From: Aquilaria yunnanensis
Taxonomy: Eukaryota; Streptophyta; Magnoliopsida; Malvales; Thymelaeaceae
Length of the DNA stretch: 64,000 nt
Direction: 5' to 3'
NCBI GenBank assembly: GCA_039654915.1
Contig: CM077597.1
Location: forward strand, 92,940,001 to 93,004,000
The notes under the pieces were generated by a model, which saw only the letters and a list, made by a program, of their open reading frames with translations, was not told the origin of the DNA and searched no databases. Below, one piece after another: positions 23,775 through 36,276 of this stretch (positions are counted from its first letter, which is position 1; each line of letters opens with the position of its first letter). The position numbers and the translations under genes are program-made.

Positions 23775-24014
23775 CTCCATCCGACCCAAAAGTTTTGCTC
23801 CATTTGTTTTTAGTAATTAATCTATAATTTTTTATTTTTAATATTTTAATATATAAATAAAAAATCTTTGTATATGAATGATAATTCAAGATATGTAGTT
23901 TCTAAATATATATATATATATATATTATTTTTTCTAACAAACAGTAATACGAATAAAATTAAGTCAAAATATAACAAAAAGTCAAATGTATCAAAAATTT
24001 TAGGACGGAGGGAG
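23775..24014. mobile_element. Stowaway-like MITE
   Basis: 240 bp with terminal inverted repeats 'ctccatccgaccc' and 'ggacggagggag' and TA on both sides (23773-23774 and 24015-24016), as expected for Stowaway elements of the Tc1/mariner superfamily. The interior is A/T-rich with a TA tract and encodes nothing. A diverged reverse-orientation relative lies at 32564-32792. Confidence 0.8.
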
Positions 24015-24279
24015 TATCTTTTATGATCAGGGAGATTTATTTAAAATAGTAACTTAATAATGACTATCTTTTCTACTTCATAATTATAGATATTTACTTA
24101 AAATGATAACTCATCCTACCCTAATAATAACTAACACCATTACCTTCATTGCTAGTGGTGAACACGCACTCTAGTGGATGGTATAACACCTCTAAATACC
24201 CAAAGTTAAGGTTGATCTAATCATAGATCACTATTTTTTAATTCACTCCTTGATAAGCTGGGAGGACAATTAATTTTAT

Positions 24280-26560
24280 AGGACAAATTATATAAATCCA
24301 CCTGAGGTTTGACTTAAACCTATACTTTACCACCTCTATTTTAAAAAACTACACTTTACCCCTATTCCCTTTATACTGTCTGATAACAACTTCTTAATTT
24401 CTAATTTAAATTATTTTGTAATTATGTTTCATTAATTTTAAAATTTTTTATATTTTTTAATGTTAATTTACATTCACAAAATACTGATTTGCATTTACAA
24501 AGAGAAATCTGCATTAAAGAAAAATTGATAATTAAAATTTCTTTTAATTGTAAAAAAATATTGAAGAAATTGAAATTATTGGAATATAGCTATCGTATAG
24601 TTTAAATTAAGGTTTTAAGTTGGCATGTAATATAAGCAGAGACAAAGTGTAGGTTTTTAAAATTAGGGAGAGCAAAGTTAGGTTAGATCAAACCAAAGAG
24701 GGATCTTTTTGTAAGTTTCCTGATTTTATTTAGTAATTTGTAATTAAGAAATTCAATTTGCAATAATAAAAACAATCTTTTGCAATGAAAATTCCCAAGG
24801 ACAGTTATGTGCAAATCAAATAGATGAATCATTAGTAATCTACGCAGAATTTATTGTAGGTTTGAATAATGAAGGTATAATTTTTTTTAATTGATTACAT
24901 TTATAAAAAAATGTTAAAATGTTATGGATTAAAAAATATTTCATGAGTAGCTCAAGTGTTTTAAAAAAGTTCAGACATTTGAAAGTTGTTAGTAGATAGT
25001 TGGATAACAGAAAATACACAACATAAAACTAAAGTATTGTATTTGGGATTTCTATATAAACTTGGGCATACCTCAGGAAAAGCTCTAAGAGCCTGGTAGT
25101 TGCAGTAGTTTGAGAGTTGGAAGGTTTGGCGGATCAGATCTATTGCTCTTAGGATGGGCGCCTCAAAAACTATTTTTCATTTGCGTGATGGGAAGTTCCA
25201 TTGTTATTGTGATTCCAGTTCAGGATATTTGTATTGGATTTCAACCTCCACCGTAAAAAGTTTGGAGCTACATTAGGACCAACTTGAGTAGAATATGATG
25301 AAATTATATAATGGTTTTCTAGGTATTTAAGATCTTTTTAGCTATGGAAATTTTCCTTTTCACTTTTTTCTCCAATAGTTCTTGTGTATATATTAGTCTT
25401 TATATCTTTATATTGTGGACGTATGTGTAACTCCACATAGATTCCAACAGCAATGAGGGATAAATAAGACATGGAAGTTGACATGTTTGTGTTGGCTTGA
25501 TAAAAATACCTTTTTCCTGATATCTACGTCACCGCAACAACTACATCAATGTCAAATGATCACTCTCTTCATCAATCTAGTATTATATTTGGGAATATAG
25601 TGGCAGCTTCCTTGTCAAAATCACCAGCTAGTTGCATTGATAAACGGGTGATAGAGTCAATTAAGAATCTTCATCCAACACTTGAAGGTACTGTTTGTGC
25701 TCAACACTAAGTAATAGTAGTTTCCTCGACTTCAACCATGATGACAGAATCTGTACACTGTACAACAATTTCTAGTTTTACTACTAGAAGAAAAAAAAGC
25801 TTCAACAATTGAAGCTGTGGATGGGTTTACATGTGTTATTCACCAAATGTGCATCTCCCATGCCACATGAGCTATTATTTATGAAAATAATAAGCATTAG
25901 GTAATCAAACCGTTCAACTTGGAGTTACACACACATACAAACGCGCGCACACAAACACACACATAGACTTCCCATATAGAATATAAGGTGTTATGGTTAT
26001 CTATACAAGTATAAATTATTAGGGCCTTGGAACCCTTAAAAGTAGATCACCTCAACCGACTCAAACTTAAATTGAACATACAATAGAAGGCTTACAAGCT
26101 GGTACTATTTTGTTTAACTTTGATTGTTGTTGGACATCTATAACAATCAAGAAAGGTTCGTGGACGCTATACAAATGTAATTTGCTATGTTTACTCTGTT
26201 GACAAATATAATCAAATGGTGTGGACTCTTCCAAATTTTGGAAAATTGGTGGTTGGCAATTGTAAGTGGTGGTGGGAGAACTCTAAAAGTGACATCAATA
26301 AGTCGAGAAAGATCTAGCACCATGGCCAAGGTGGCACCACTTATGAACTTATGAAGAATGAGATAGCATTTTCACAAAATGAGCAAAATTGAGAAGTTTT
26401 CTTATTTACATCCTTAATAAAATTATTTTTTTAAAAGAATATTATGTATTGAAATTCTTGCTTAATCACCAATTCTTATCCACTTTTCAAACTGATCCTA
26501 GAACATCAAATTTTTTTATTTAACCACTGCATTTTCTCTTGATATCTATAGAATTCTAGG
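24280..26560 (+). repeat. Segmental duplicate A (partner 30830-32270)
   Basis: 24280-25075 aligns with about 30830-31610 ('aaaactacactttaccccc', 'acaacttctt', 'caatgaaaattc.caag') and 25845-26560 aligns with about 31625-32250 ('acttccatatagaatataag', 'agaaagatctagcac', 'cactgcattttctcttg'). Copy A additionally holds an F-box 3' remnant (25078-25560) that copy B lacks. No gene is recognised in the shared sequence. Confidence 0.75.
25078..25560 (+). pseudogene. F-box/DUF295 3' remnant
   Basis: 25078-25262 corresponds to the last 60 or so codons of the F-box genes: 'gagttggaaggtttggcgga', 'atctattgctctta', 'ctatttttcatttgcg', 'gatgggaagttccatt' and 'tattggatt'. Frame disruptions and stops occur throughout. 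It is followed by the usual F-box 3' tail to about 25560. No 5' part is present, so it is a truncated duplicate. Confidence 0.8.
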
Positions 26561-27493
26561 TCATGCACTAGATGAACCTTGAAAGGAAACGAAAAACACA
26601 AGTAAATAAAAAGGAGACAAGCAAGCAAACAAGAGTAATCAAGCACTTGATATCCAAAGTGGAATCAAACAACTATCCCTAGCAAGGACACAAAAAACTT
26701 TGTTGTGAGCATAAGAGTTTTAAATTTATAACCCTCAATTCACTCACAAGTTTACGATGTTATTGTCATTCCAAGAGATAGCTTTGGTTCTAACTTAAGC
26801 AATCATTACCAAATACTCAATTAACTAAGCTTAATTAAGAGCAAATGTTGTAGATTCTAGGTTGAAGTGAAGAAGAGTAAAAATGAAAATATTGAGATGT
26901 AATGCAATGGAATTGAAAATACTTATTACATTAATTAGAACTAGCGTGGATTGAAATAACTTATGAACTAACCAAACCCCCTAGGATGGTACAACTTAAG
27001 CCACCTAAGTTATATTGAGGAACTATGGTTGCTACTGCATAGTGTGGTGTGGGGATTCTAAAATCATGGCCTTTCTTTCTCAAGAACAAGTCTTTCTTAC
27101 CTATAATCTAAATATGAGTCTTCTTTAACCTCACAAGTTAAACTAATTTGGATCAAGACCTAACTCTTAGACAACACCTCATGGGTAGCTTGATTATCTT
27201 TAATTCAAGCAACCCAGTAATTGAGTTCCTCCTTAGTTCTACCATACTTTTCTCTTTCTAAAGACTACAATGTGATTTTGATGTATGTATGAGACCATCA
27301 ATCACACACATGAATAAGCTTAAAAGAAGAACAACACAAGAGTAACTCCCATAAATTTCCTCAAAATAAAATTAAGTAGCAAATGTTAGGAGTACATCCT
27401 AGAGAGCTTAAAAAAACTACTCCATAATTGAGCTAAGAACATCAATATAAATAAGCTATCCAATGTCCATGAAAATACAAATGAAAATATAGA
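26561..27493. other. Gene-less stretch before solo LTR
   Basis: No frame of note and no recognised element ends. The sequence resumes after the solo LTR at 30178, so 26561-27498 and 30178-30800 were once contiguous. Their style (many short A/T-rich direct repeats, no coding) suggests degraded retrotransposon sequence, but I cannot place it in a family. Confidence 0.4.
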
Positions 27494-27498
27494 AGAAG

Positions 27499-30177
27499 TG
27501 TAAAGGCTCTCTTAGTATTTCCTTTACATTAAATGTTGAGGTAAGTAAATCCCAAGTTATTTCCTCAAATAATTTTTATTAAGCAAGGAAAGTAAGCTAA
27601 GTAAGGTTAAATTGAGTTCCAAAGCGTAATTGGGACTTAAAGGGCAAGGAGGGGAAAATGATAATTTTGACCCAAGTCAGTGACATGACCGTAGTTTTAG
27701 TGAAATTTGGTTCATGCAAGTGTTTTGAGCTAATTGATTTAAGACCATAAGTGTTTATAGCCATTTGGACCAAAAATGAAAGTTAAGGGTGAAAAATGCA
27801 CTAAGTGAGAAATTAAGCTATTATGTCTTATAATGGCTTAAGTGACCTAAGGGTAAAGTGTTTGGGTAAGAAAAATCTTTATTTAGGACCAAGGAGTGAT
27901 GGTGTGGGGAGTGTTTAAGTGGCCTGAATGATGCAAAGTTAAGTTTGGGGGCCAAAGTGACAAATGAAAGAGAGGTTGGCTATATAAGTGGAGGACATGA
28001 CACCATTCATCATCTCCCCCATTTGCCATTTTCGTGGCTCTCTCTCCTCCATAGCTATCCACCTCCAAACCTCCCAACTCACTCAAGTGTCCATAAAAAT
28101 CGAAGGTCCCAAAGCCATCCCAACAGGCCCTTATAGCTTGTTTTTAGTGGAATTGGTCCATTTGGAGTTGTTCTTGCAAGTTTTTGGTTCAAACCTAGAG
28201 GTAAACATCTTTGATCCTTATGGGTTAGTTCTAAACTTGTTAATGGTTAGAAATGGTCTTAACTTCATACTCTTGGTGTCCAATTTGGTTGATTTCAAGC
28301 TTAGAACTCAAAGGAACTCGTTGAAGCTCGAGTGTATTCATTGCTTGTTTCTTGGTTTCAAGATGATTGAGGTAAGGGATTTAAGTTAATTCAGCTCAAA
28401 TAATACATAGAAACATAGTATTATGAGTGGTAATGAAGTAGAAACAAGACCCATGTGAATTGGACTTAGGATGGGAAAGTTTGAGCAAGTTTTGTGCAAG
28501 TTCGCACGTTGTCGCACAATGCTGTAAATGCATTAGCGACGCATTGCCGTTGGTGACTTCATTTGGTGATGCACTGCCGTTGGTGATGCGAACTAGAGAT
28601 GCATTGTTGTTAGATGTCAGGACTCCAGAGCGTTGATGCCTTTGGCGACACGTCGCCGATGGCATCACCAAGGCATTAGTCCCCTAAGCTGGGGGCATCC
28701 TGAGAATGTCTCAAATTCTTGGTTATCATACCTAAGCTAATTTAAGATGTTCCGTAGCCTCAGTTGGGTCAATAACTCATTCTTAAGTTGGGAATTATAT
28801 GCATTATTTAAGTGGTAGCTAAGTGGTATGGTCAAGGTAAGGTAAGGAATGATGGCTAAGGAAGTTAAAGTACTTAAGTTCCCAAGTGAGCATTAAGGGG
28901 ATTAAGGCGGGTTTCAGACTCTTCGTTGGCCCAAGTAGGAGGTCTTAGACCTTTGGGCATTCAAAAGGAAACCTAAGAGAATCCCAACCAAGCTTTATGG
29001 TTTGGTAAGTAAGCCACAAAGAAGCCCTAAGCTAAGCTCGAAGAGCTTGGTAAGTTGAACCACATAAGGCAGCTACCCTACACAGTAAGTTAAGGGAAGA
29101 GACGGGTGAGGAAGGAGTAAGAGGTGACTTACTCTAAGTAGCCCGTTAAGGCAGGCAAGATTTGAGTAAGTGATGACTTACTCTAAGGCGCCCATAAGAG
29201 GTCTTTATGGGGTTAGTTAAGTGCTATTATAGGATACAAGGGCCAGTATCCAAGTATCGCAGCCGTAAGAGCTCACGGCAAGTCTAGCACCGACGGGTGT
29301 AAGGAAGTCCGAGGTGTATGTGCATGTGCATATTTCATTCGTCATCCATCTATCCATCCATCCATCCATCATTTGCATTATTTGTTGTTCTTTTCTTGTT
29401 TCTGATTATGGCGGTTGCTTGCTGTTTTGTTTGCATTTTATATATATGCATATATTTATATGCTTGCATTGTTTTTCACTGTAGGTACCAAATCCTTTAC
29501 TGAGTACTATAGAGTACTCACCTCTTTAGTGTTGTGCAAGTTAAGCGAGCTAGTTGGGCTTAACAGTTGGTAAGGGGCAGTTGTTAAAGCTAAGTTTTAT
29601 TGGTTTAAAAGTATTCTCTAAGTAGGAAACTCTAAGTTTCTAAGTTACTTATGGCATAAGCTAGTACTGACCAAAGTGTTTGCCTTACAGTTGGAGGCTA
29701 AGTGAGTACAAGGAAAGTGTGGCTCATCACTTGAAGCTAGCTTACTTGGGTGAAAAGCTAAGGATTTATATTAGTAAATATAAGCTGCTTCTTCTAAATG
29801 TATGGTAATTTCATACATAGATTGCCTTTACTAGTGTCTAGGGTTACATTTGGGTGTATATAAGTTTAAGATGTATGCGCATAGTTGTTACTTGAAGTTA
29901 AAGCAACTAAAGTTTTAAGTCTTGGCTTGTTTTAAACTGGGTTTTCATTAGTTGCCACGGCTCTATTTTCAATGATATTTTAATTTAATTGTTATTGCAT
30001 AGCTAGGACAATGCATGCATATTTCCTATGCAAGGTAGGCTAAGTAACTAGTTGTACGTAACGATTTAAGCTACTTCTCAAGAAATAACTAGCTAGTTGT
30101 AACTTAAGTGGGATCATAGTTTCCAAAAAGCATACTAGTGTTATCAATTTAGGGCACTAGGGCTCTATTCCATCACA
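27499..30177 (+). mobile_element. Solo LTR, 2.68 kb, family X copy 1
   Basis: It begins TGTAAAGGCTCTCTTAG, ends GGCTCTATTCCATCACA, and is flanked by a perfect 5-bp duplication AGAAG (27494-27498 and 30178-30182). TG...CA ends plus a 5-bp duplication define an LTR left after recombination between the two LTRs of a full element. A promoter-like CTATATAAG lies near 27980. A (CCAT)n tract is at 29346-29369. It aligns along its length with the reverse complement of 33143-35725. Confidence 0.85.
28500..28680. repeat. GC-rich direct-repeat patch inside solo LTR 1
   Basis: Short repeats of the type 'gatgca.tgccgttggtg' recur about four times, with 'gcgacgcattgccg' and 'ggcgacacgtcgcc' palindromes. 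This is the counterpart of the palindrome array at 34593-34780 in the second solo LTR, but the repeat sequence itself differs. Confidence 0.6.
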
Positions 30178-30182
30178 AGAAG

Positions 30183-30829
30183 AACCCATGAAGACCCTTC
30201 AGAAGACTGGCTTCCTAGCTCCTCAAAATATTGTTCCCAAGCTCCTCCAAGAGTTGACAATGATGGCTCATAAAGATGCAAGAATATGAGGGTGAATATG
30301 AAGATGAAGGTGGAAAATCTAGCCCTTGTTCAAGAAGTTCCAGTTGCTAAAATTAGTTTTAGCTCCCAAATGCTTTTTGGGTCTCACCCAAATCTTTGGA
30401 TAAGATCCCTCTTCCAATAGCAAGCTAAATTCAAATATACGGATGGGGCACCACATTTTTCCAGAAGTAGTGGTGCTACAACACTAAATCAAGGGAAAAG
30501 GTGGTATTGTGTTGCTAAAAGTGTCAAACAGCGATGTTGTATCGTCGCCCCCTAGCACCGCATCACCAATCAACATCTGAGTTCCAGAGACTTCATAACA
30601 TTGGTGTTGTGTTGCTAAAGAGCAGCGGCGAGTCACCAATGATAATTTGCTATGTTGACCTTTTATGCCCAAATTTTGCTGAACTTGCTCTCATTTTGCT
30701 CTGGCACTTCTATAATACTCTCCAACCAACACAAAGATGGAATAACACAAAAAAATAATAAAAAATGTTGAGCGAGTTGATATAAATTAAAGGTCAAAGT
30801 TGACGAAAGTCAAATAGTTTGACCAACAG
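30183..30829. other. Gene-less stretch after solo LTR 1
   Basis: Continuation of the sequence interrupted at 27498. 30425-30660 has repeated 'gtgttgctaaa' and 'caccaat' motifs reminiscent of the GC-rich patch in the LTRs. No protein-coding frame recognised. Confidence 0.4.
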
Positions 30830-32270
30830 TACATGCACATAACACCTACACTTTGCCGTCTCTATATTAAAAAAACTACACTTTACCCCCTCCCTCCACT
30901 CTTTTTACATTATCTGGCAACAACTTCTTTAACCTTTAATTTAAACTGCACGGTAACTATGTTCCAATAATTTCAAAATTTTTGATATTTTCATCAATGT
31001 TAATTTTCATTTTAAAAATATTGATTGGCATTTACAAATAGAAATTTGTATTTATAGAAAATAAAAAATTTGATAATTTAAAATGTTTATTAATTATAAA
31101 AAAATTTTAGAGAGATTGAAATTATTAAAAGATAACTATCATATATCTTAAAGTAGTGTTTTAGAAACTATTGTTGGACAATGTAAAACAAGCAAAGGCA
31201 AAGTGTATGTTTTAAAAAATAAGGAGCATAAGTATAGATGAAAGAGAGGTTTTTGTAAGTTTCTCGATTGTATTTAGTAATTTGTAATTAAGAAATTCAA
31301 CTTGCAGTAATAAAAACAATCTTTTGCAATGAAAATTCTCAAGCCCAATTGTATGCAAATCAAATAGATGAATTAGTAGTAATCTGCCCACACTTTATTG
31401 CTGGTTTGAATAATGAAGGTATAAATTTTTTTATTGATTACATTTATAAAATGTTAAAATGTTATGAATTCAAAAGTATATCATGATTAGTTCAAGTGTT
31501 TTAAAAAGTTTAGACATTTGAAAGTTGTTAGTAGATAATTGGATACAAGATAATACATAACATAAAACTAGGGTATTGTATTTGGGATTTCAGCTTAAAC
31601 TTGGGCATTCACTGTAACTCATGAAGGTACACCTTTCATGTTACATGGGCTATACTTTGGAAAAATAATAAGCATTAGTTAATCAAACCCTTCAACTTGG
31701 ACTTATATATATAAAATAAAAAATTAAAAGACTTCCATATAGAATATAAGTTGTTATGAATATCAAGATGAGTATAAATTATTAGCTAGCTTGGAAGCCT
31801 AAACCCTTAAAAGTAGATAGCCTCAGCCCAACCCCAACTTGATCATACAATAAAAGTCTTGCAAATTGGATCAGTTTAGTTTAATTTCGATGGTTGTTGA
31901 ACATCCATAAGAATTTAGATAGGTTGTTCCAAAATTTGGAAAATAGGTAGTTGGCAATTGCAAGCTATGGAGGGGGAACTTTGGAAAACAACATCAATAA
32001 GCCAAGAAAGATCTAGCACTATGGTTAAGTTGGCAACAATTATAGACTCATGCAGAATGAGAGTGTTTTCACAAAATGAGTCAAATTGTGAAGTTTTTCT
32101 TATTTGTCTCCTTAATAAAAAATGGTTTTTTAAGAAAATAGAATTATGCAATGACGTTCTTGTTTAACCCTTAATCCTTAACTGCTTTTAAAACTGATCC
32201 TCAAACTTCAAATTTATTTATTTAACACTGCATTTTCTCTTGGTATCTTTAAGCAACTTTTGGCATCTTA
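30830..32270 (+). repeat. Segmental duplicate B (partner 24280-26560)
   Basis: Direct-orientation partner of duplicate A. It lacks the F-box remnant: A leaves alignment at about 25075 and re-enters at about 25845, while B is continuous near 31610-31630. Confidence 0.75.
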
Positions 32271-32563
32271 GTCTCCAAAATTTTGATTGATTTTTGTATG
32301 CATCTCAAAACCTTTAAACTTCAAATCTGGGCCACTAGATCATCTCTATAGGATTTCCAAAATCATAATTACATCCCTAATCTTTTTTATTTTGCTAAAA
32401 TTATTACCTGAAAGCTCCTTCAATTAATTGTTTCAAATCAAAGCTTAACATCTAAAGAAAACCTGGATAAAAAGTTCAATTCCTAGGTTGTATTCCTTGG
32501 ACATAGAGCAACCAATTATAAAAAATCACTTATTTTCTTTCAATTTTTTGTGTAAAAATATTT

Positions 32564-32792
32564 CTTCCATCCCACTATCTTTGCTATATTTGACTTTTTT
32601 TAATAGCCTAACTTGAATTTATTCATATTATTGTTTGTTAGAAAAAATAGAGAAAAAACATAGTTAGAAACTATAGGTCTTGGTTTATCATTCATATATA
32701 AAGGTTTTTCACTTATATACTAAAATATTAAAAATATAAAATCATAGATTAATTGCTGAAAAGTGAATGGTGCAAAGAATTTGGGATGAGAG
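32564..32792. mobile_element. Degenerate Stowaway-like MITE
   Basis: Ends 'cttccatccca' and 'tgggatgagag' form an imperfect inverted repeat. The interior, read in reverse, matches the MITE at 23775-24014 ('tcattcatatataaaggttttt', 'aaaatattaaaaatataaa'). The related sequence at 39530-39640 runs straight through the position without the element, acting as an empty site. Confidence 0.7.
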
Positions 32793-32827
32793 ATTAATTT
32801 CATTTGGAAGCATACTTTATTTACTCT

Positions 32828-33142
32828 TGGTAGGAAACAAGCCAAAATTTAGGGCCCAAAGCTAATAAAGAGCTTTTGTTGGGGGCCGAAATAGACCTGC
32901 AAGGGAACTTCACCATGGATGGAAATAGTATTCCATAATTACAGGAAAAACTATGAGATTCCTATCCCATGACGAATTTCTGGGAGTTTCCTTTAGCTAT
33001 ATAAACCCTTCAAACCATCAATCCTGAGGTACGATGTTCTAGCTCTTCTCTTTCTTTCTCTCTCTCTGCTACTCTTCACTAGAAGTCTGACTTGAGTATT
33101 ATAGGGTTTCCCTTAGAGACACATGTCTAAGCCCTGACGCTA
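32828..33142. mobile_element. LTR-like element, left part (split by solo LTR 2)
   Basis: About 310 bp with a CTATATAAA promoter-like box near 32999, a (CT)n tract and a downstream part ('gacttgagtattatagggtt...ccctgacgcta') in the style of retroelement R-U5 sequence. It continues after solo LTR 2 at 35731-35790. The paralogous site at about 39632 lacks it, and 'atttact' occurs on both sides (32818-32824 and 35794-35800), a possible target duplication. Exact ends are uncertain. Confidence 0.5.
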
Positions 33143-35725
33143 TGTCGCGGAACGGGGCCCCAGTGCCCCATAACCTTGTAGGCCTTAGGGATTTATGAAT
33201 CCCACTAGTTACTATTGGCTAACTATTACTTGTCAATATAAATTAAACAATTTATATGCAACTAGTTTCTTAGCCTACTCAGTTTAAGTTATGCATGCTT
33301 CTGTCTTGGCAATGCAAACGAATTTTATAAGCCGTGGATTAAAAACATTGCTCGAGCATTTCACTAAAATATATATAAAACGTGCCAAGACCTTGAAAAT
33401 ACTGGTTGCTTTAACTACAAGTAACAATTTGTGCATACATTACACCTCTAGCATGCACCCAAAAGTAACAAGATGGATTTACATCACAATGTATCCTATT
33501 AGAGGCAACTTACTTAGTACACAAAGTACTATGTACAAGAGACAAAAACTACTAACTAAGATCAACTACTTGAGTCCCACCTTGAGCTATACCAAGCTCC
33601 AAGTGTAAACCTTTCACTAGATCTTGTTCTTGTGTACTCTTAGCCTCTACACTGTAAAGGCACAACTTGGTTAGCACATAGCTTATATCACAAATAACTT
33701 AGAATCACTAGGATTCTCAAGAGAAATACCTGCAAAACAGAAAACTTAGGCCTCGACTATCACTTAGTGATTAGGCCCGGAGTTAGAACCTGCACAATAA
33801 AACTTAAGGGAATGAGTACTTGAAAGTACTCAATAAGGATCCCTTGAATACCTGCAAGGAAAAATGTAGCAAACTATGCAAATATGGCAACCAAGCAACC
33901 AAACAAGCAATTCAATCAACAAACAATCAACAAAATATAAAATATGCAATGTATGAATGTATGGTATGAAATGCACACAATATATGCACTTGGGACTTTC
34001 TGCACTCTAGGTGCCTTAAAACTTTGCCGTGAGCTCAAACGGCGGAGGTACTTGAGATACTGGCCCTCGTATCCCGGATACTTTACCTCACTTAAGTCCT
34101 ACTTACGGGTTCTAGAGTAGGTCGTCACCTATCTTAAACTTACCCGCCTTTACCCTTAACTTATTGTACAGGGTAGTCTTCCTATGTGGTTTAACTAGCC
34201 AAACCCTCAAGGTTTAACTCAGAACACTACTAGTGGCTCGCTTACCAAACCAAATGGTTCGGTTGGGATCGACTTAGGTTTTTCTCTTCATTGACCATAT
34301 GTAAATGACGCTCTATACGGCCAATAAAGAGTCTAAAAACCCACTTAAATCCCCTTAATGCTCATCTAAAAGCTTAAGCACTATGAATAACTTAGCCACC
34401 AAGTCACACTTTTGTTCTTAACCACACAACTTGACTACCTCTTAAATAATGCACAATTCCCGCTCTAGGAATGAATTCTAGACCCAACTGAGGCTATGGA
34501 ACGTCTTAGAATAGCCTAGGAATAGAAACCGAGAGTCTAAGTTGCTCTTAAGATGGCCGGACAAATGGGCCAACATTTCATGAAGTTGCCTTTGGCGCTG
34601 CGGCGCCAGAGCCCCCTGACGCAGCGCCAAAGAACAAAACCTTCTGTGTGCAAAATCGCCCTCTGGCGCTGCGGCGCCGGTACACTCACTTTTGGTGCTG
34701 CGGCACCAACGCTGTTTTCTGTGGGGCGCCGCGGCGCCAGTACACTTACTTCTGGCGCTGCAGCGCCAACGCAGTTTTCTGCGTTGCGGTACAGCTGCGT
34801 TCTTGCACACCAACTGCTCAAACTCTCTCATTTCTAATCCAAACTAAATGGGTCTTGTTCCTAACTCATTCCCACACACAAAACTACCAAACCATGCATT
34901 ATTTGAGCTTAATTACTTGAACCCTTACCTCAATTTTAGCTACAAAGCAAGCATTGCAACATAGCCTCCTTAGCTCAATTAAGCTTCCTTGAGTTCCACA
35001 CCTAAAACCAATGCAATTTGGCATCCAACCCAATCAAACTAAGACCATTTCTAGCTCTAGAAACAACCTAGAATCAATCCAAATGATCCCAAGAAGCTTA
35101 CCCACGAATTTGAGTCCAAACTAGCACCAAAGAGCAAACTTGAACTAGAACACCAACAAAGAAGCTTGATGATTCCTACCCACACCTTGGGCTTCCACAA
35201 ATTGATGAAGAAATGCAAGAAAATGAAAGTTTGGGCTGCGATTTTGGGAGAGGAGATGGAGCTACGAAGTTTGAAGTTTGAGGCAAATGGTTAAGGGAGA
35301 AGAAGACTTAACTTATATATGTGTTTAAGGCAACTTTTCCCTCCCTTGCACTTAAGTCCTCATACTCTCAAAAGCTTCAAATGAGTCACTAAACTCACAC
35401 TTAAAACCAACTTTCCTTTGCTCTAAAGGATGCTTAAAGCTTCTCAACTTAATTTTCTTGGACATCTTAGCCACTTAAGTTCTAAATGGCTAAAAAAGAA
35501 CACTTAGTGCCACAAGTTCTCAAAACTTTCAAGGATGGTTCTAAAAGCTAGAATAACTAATGGTCTTGATTTAACTATGCCAAATCATACTTAGGAACTC
35601 ACTTACTTAATTAAGCTTACCTTACTTGCTTATCAAAGTGCTAACTTGAGGTACTTAATTTAATAAACACTTAATCAAAGTAAAATAAACACTTACTTGA
35701 TTAATCAACTAGGAGAGCCGTCACA
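33143..35725 (-). mobile_element. Solo LTR, 2.58 kb, family X copy 2 (reverse)
   Basis: On the minus strand it begins TGTGACGGCTCTCC and ends CCGTTCCGCGACA. It is flanked by a perfect 5-bp duplication CGCTA (33138-33142 and 35726-35730). It aligns with solo LTR 1 in the opposite orientation, for example around 'gagcattaaggggat' and 'ccacata.g..ga.taccct'. No internal domain or second LTR remains. It sits inside an older LTR-like element. Confidence 0.88.
34593..34780. repeat. CpG-rich palindrome array in solo LTR 2
   Basis: Five near-perfect palindromes of the form TGGCGCTGCGGCGCCA start at 34593, 34664, 34693, 34722 and 34753; the last (TGGCGCTGCAGCGCCA) is exact. 34664-34721 and 34722-34780 are two tandem units of about 59 bp, each with two palindromes and ending 'cgc.gttttctg'. 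Strikingly GC-rich within an AT-rich LTR. Confidence 0.85.
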
Positions 35726-35730
35726 CGCTA

Positions 35731-36276
35731 TCTTTGTGCACAGGTTACCAGTCCGTGATTCACCAAACTTTTGGCCCAAACCCACACAATCCCATTTACT
35801 ATTAACTTCAAACAATGCATTCGGAAGACAAGAACATTGCTTATTATAAAACTCCCATTTGAATTTTTTTTTATTTTTAACTTAAATATCAGACTTAAAT
35901 GGTTAAATTTGTTGATGATGCCCAAGATGATGTTAATTTAGTTTGTTTTTCAATTATTTTTTTGATAAGAATTATTTTCTTAATAATTTTTATTTAGCAT
36001 TGAAATATTTATGTTATTTTCTCACTACAATTTAAAATATTGTGGTAACATCGGGTATGTAAATTAATTTTTATTTAGAAAGAGGAAATCCCCAAAAAAT
36101 TCCGGATTTGAACCTTGCTTATTATAAAACATTGTGCATACTATACTACATAACAAATTCTTCTTAATTAATACTCTTTCGCAAGGAAGTAATGCTGATT
36201 TGATGCCAGCCTGCCACCCAATCCAAAACTGTTAGGTGTTCAAGTAAAATATGGACATCCCATAAGGATTGACTTA
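35731..36276. other. LTR-like element right part and spacer
   Basis: 35731-35790 continues the element broken at 33142 ('tctttgtgcacaggttacc...'). From about 35803 the sequence matches 39636-39720, the region beyond that element's insertion point. 35930-36276 is AT-rich with nothing recognised. Confidence 0.5.

Noticed and set aside
28396..28671. 91-codon minus-strand frame with Asn/Ser/Thr-rich repeats
   Set aside because: Produced by the direct-repeat patch in solo LTR 1; no homologous protein pattern.
34478..34837. Repetitive Ala/Arg-rich open frames on both strands
   Set aside because: By-product of the CpG palindrome array in solo LTR 2; both strands and several frames are open because of composition.
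27499..35725. The two family X LTRs as ends of one full retrotransposon
   Set aside because: They face opposite ways and each has its own, different 5-bp target duplication, so they are independent solo LTRs.
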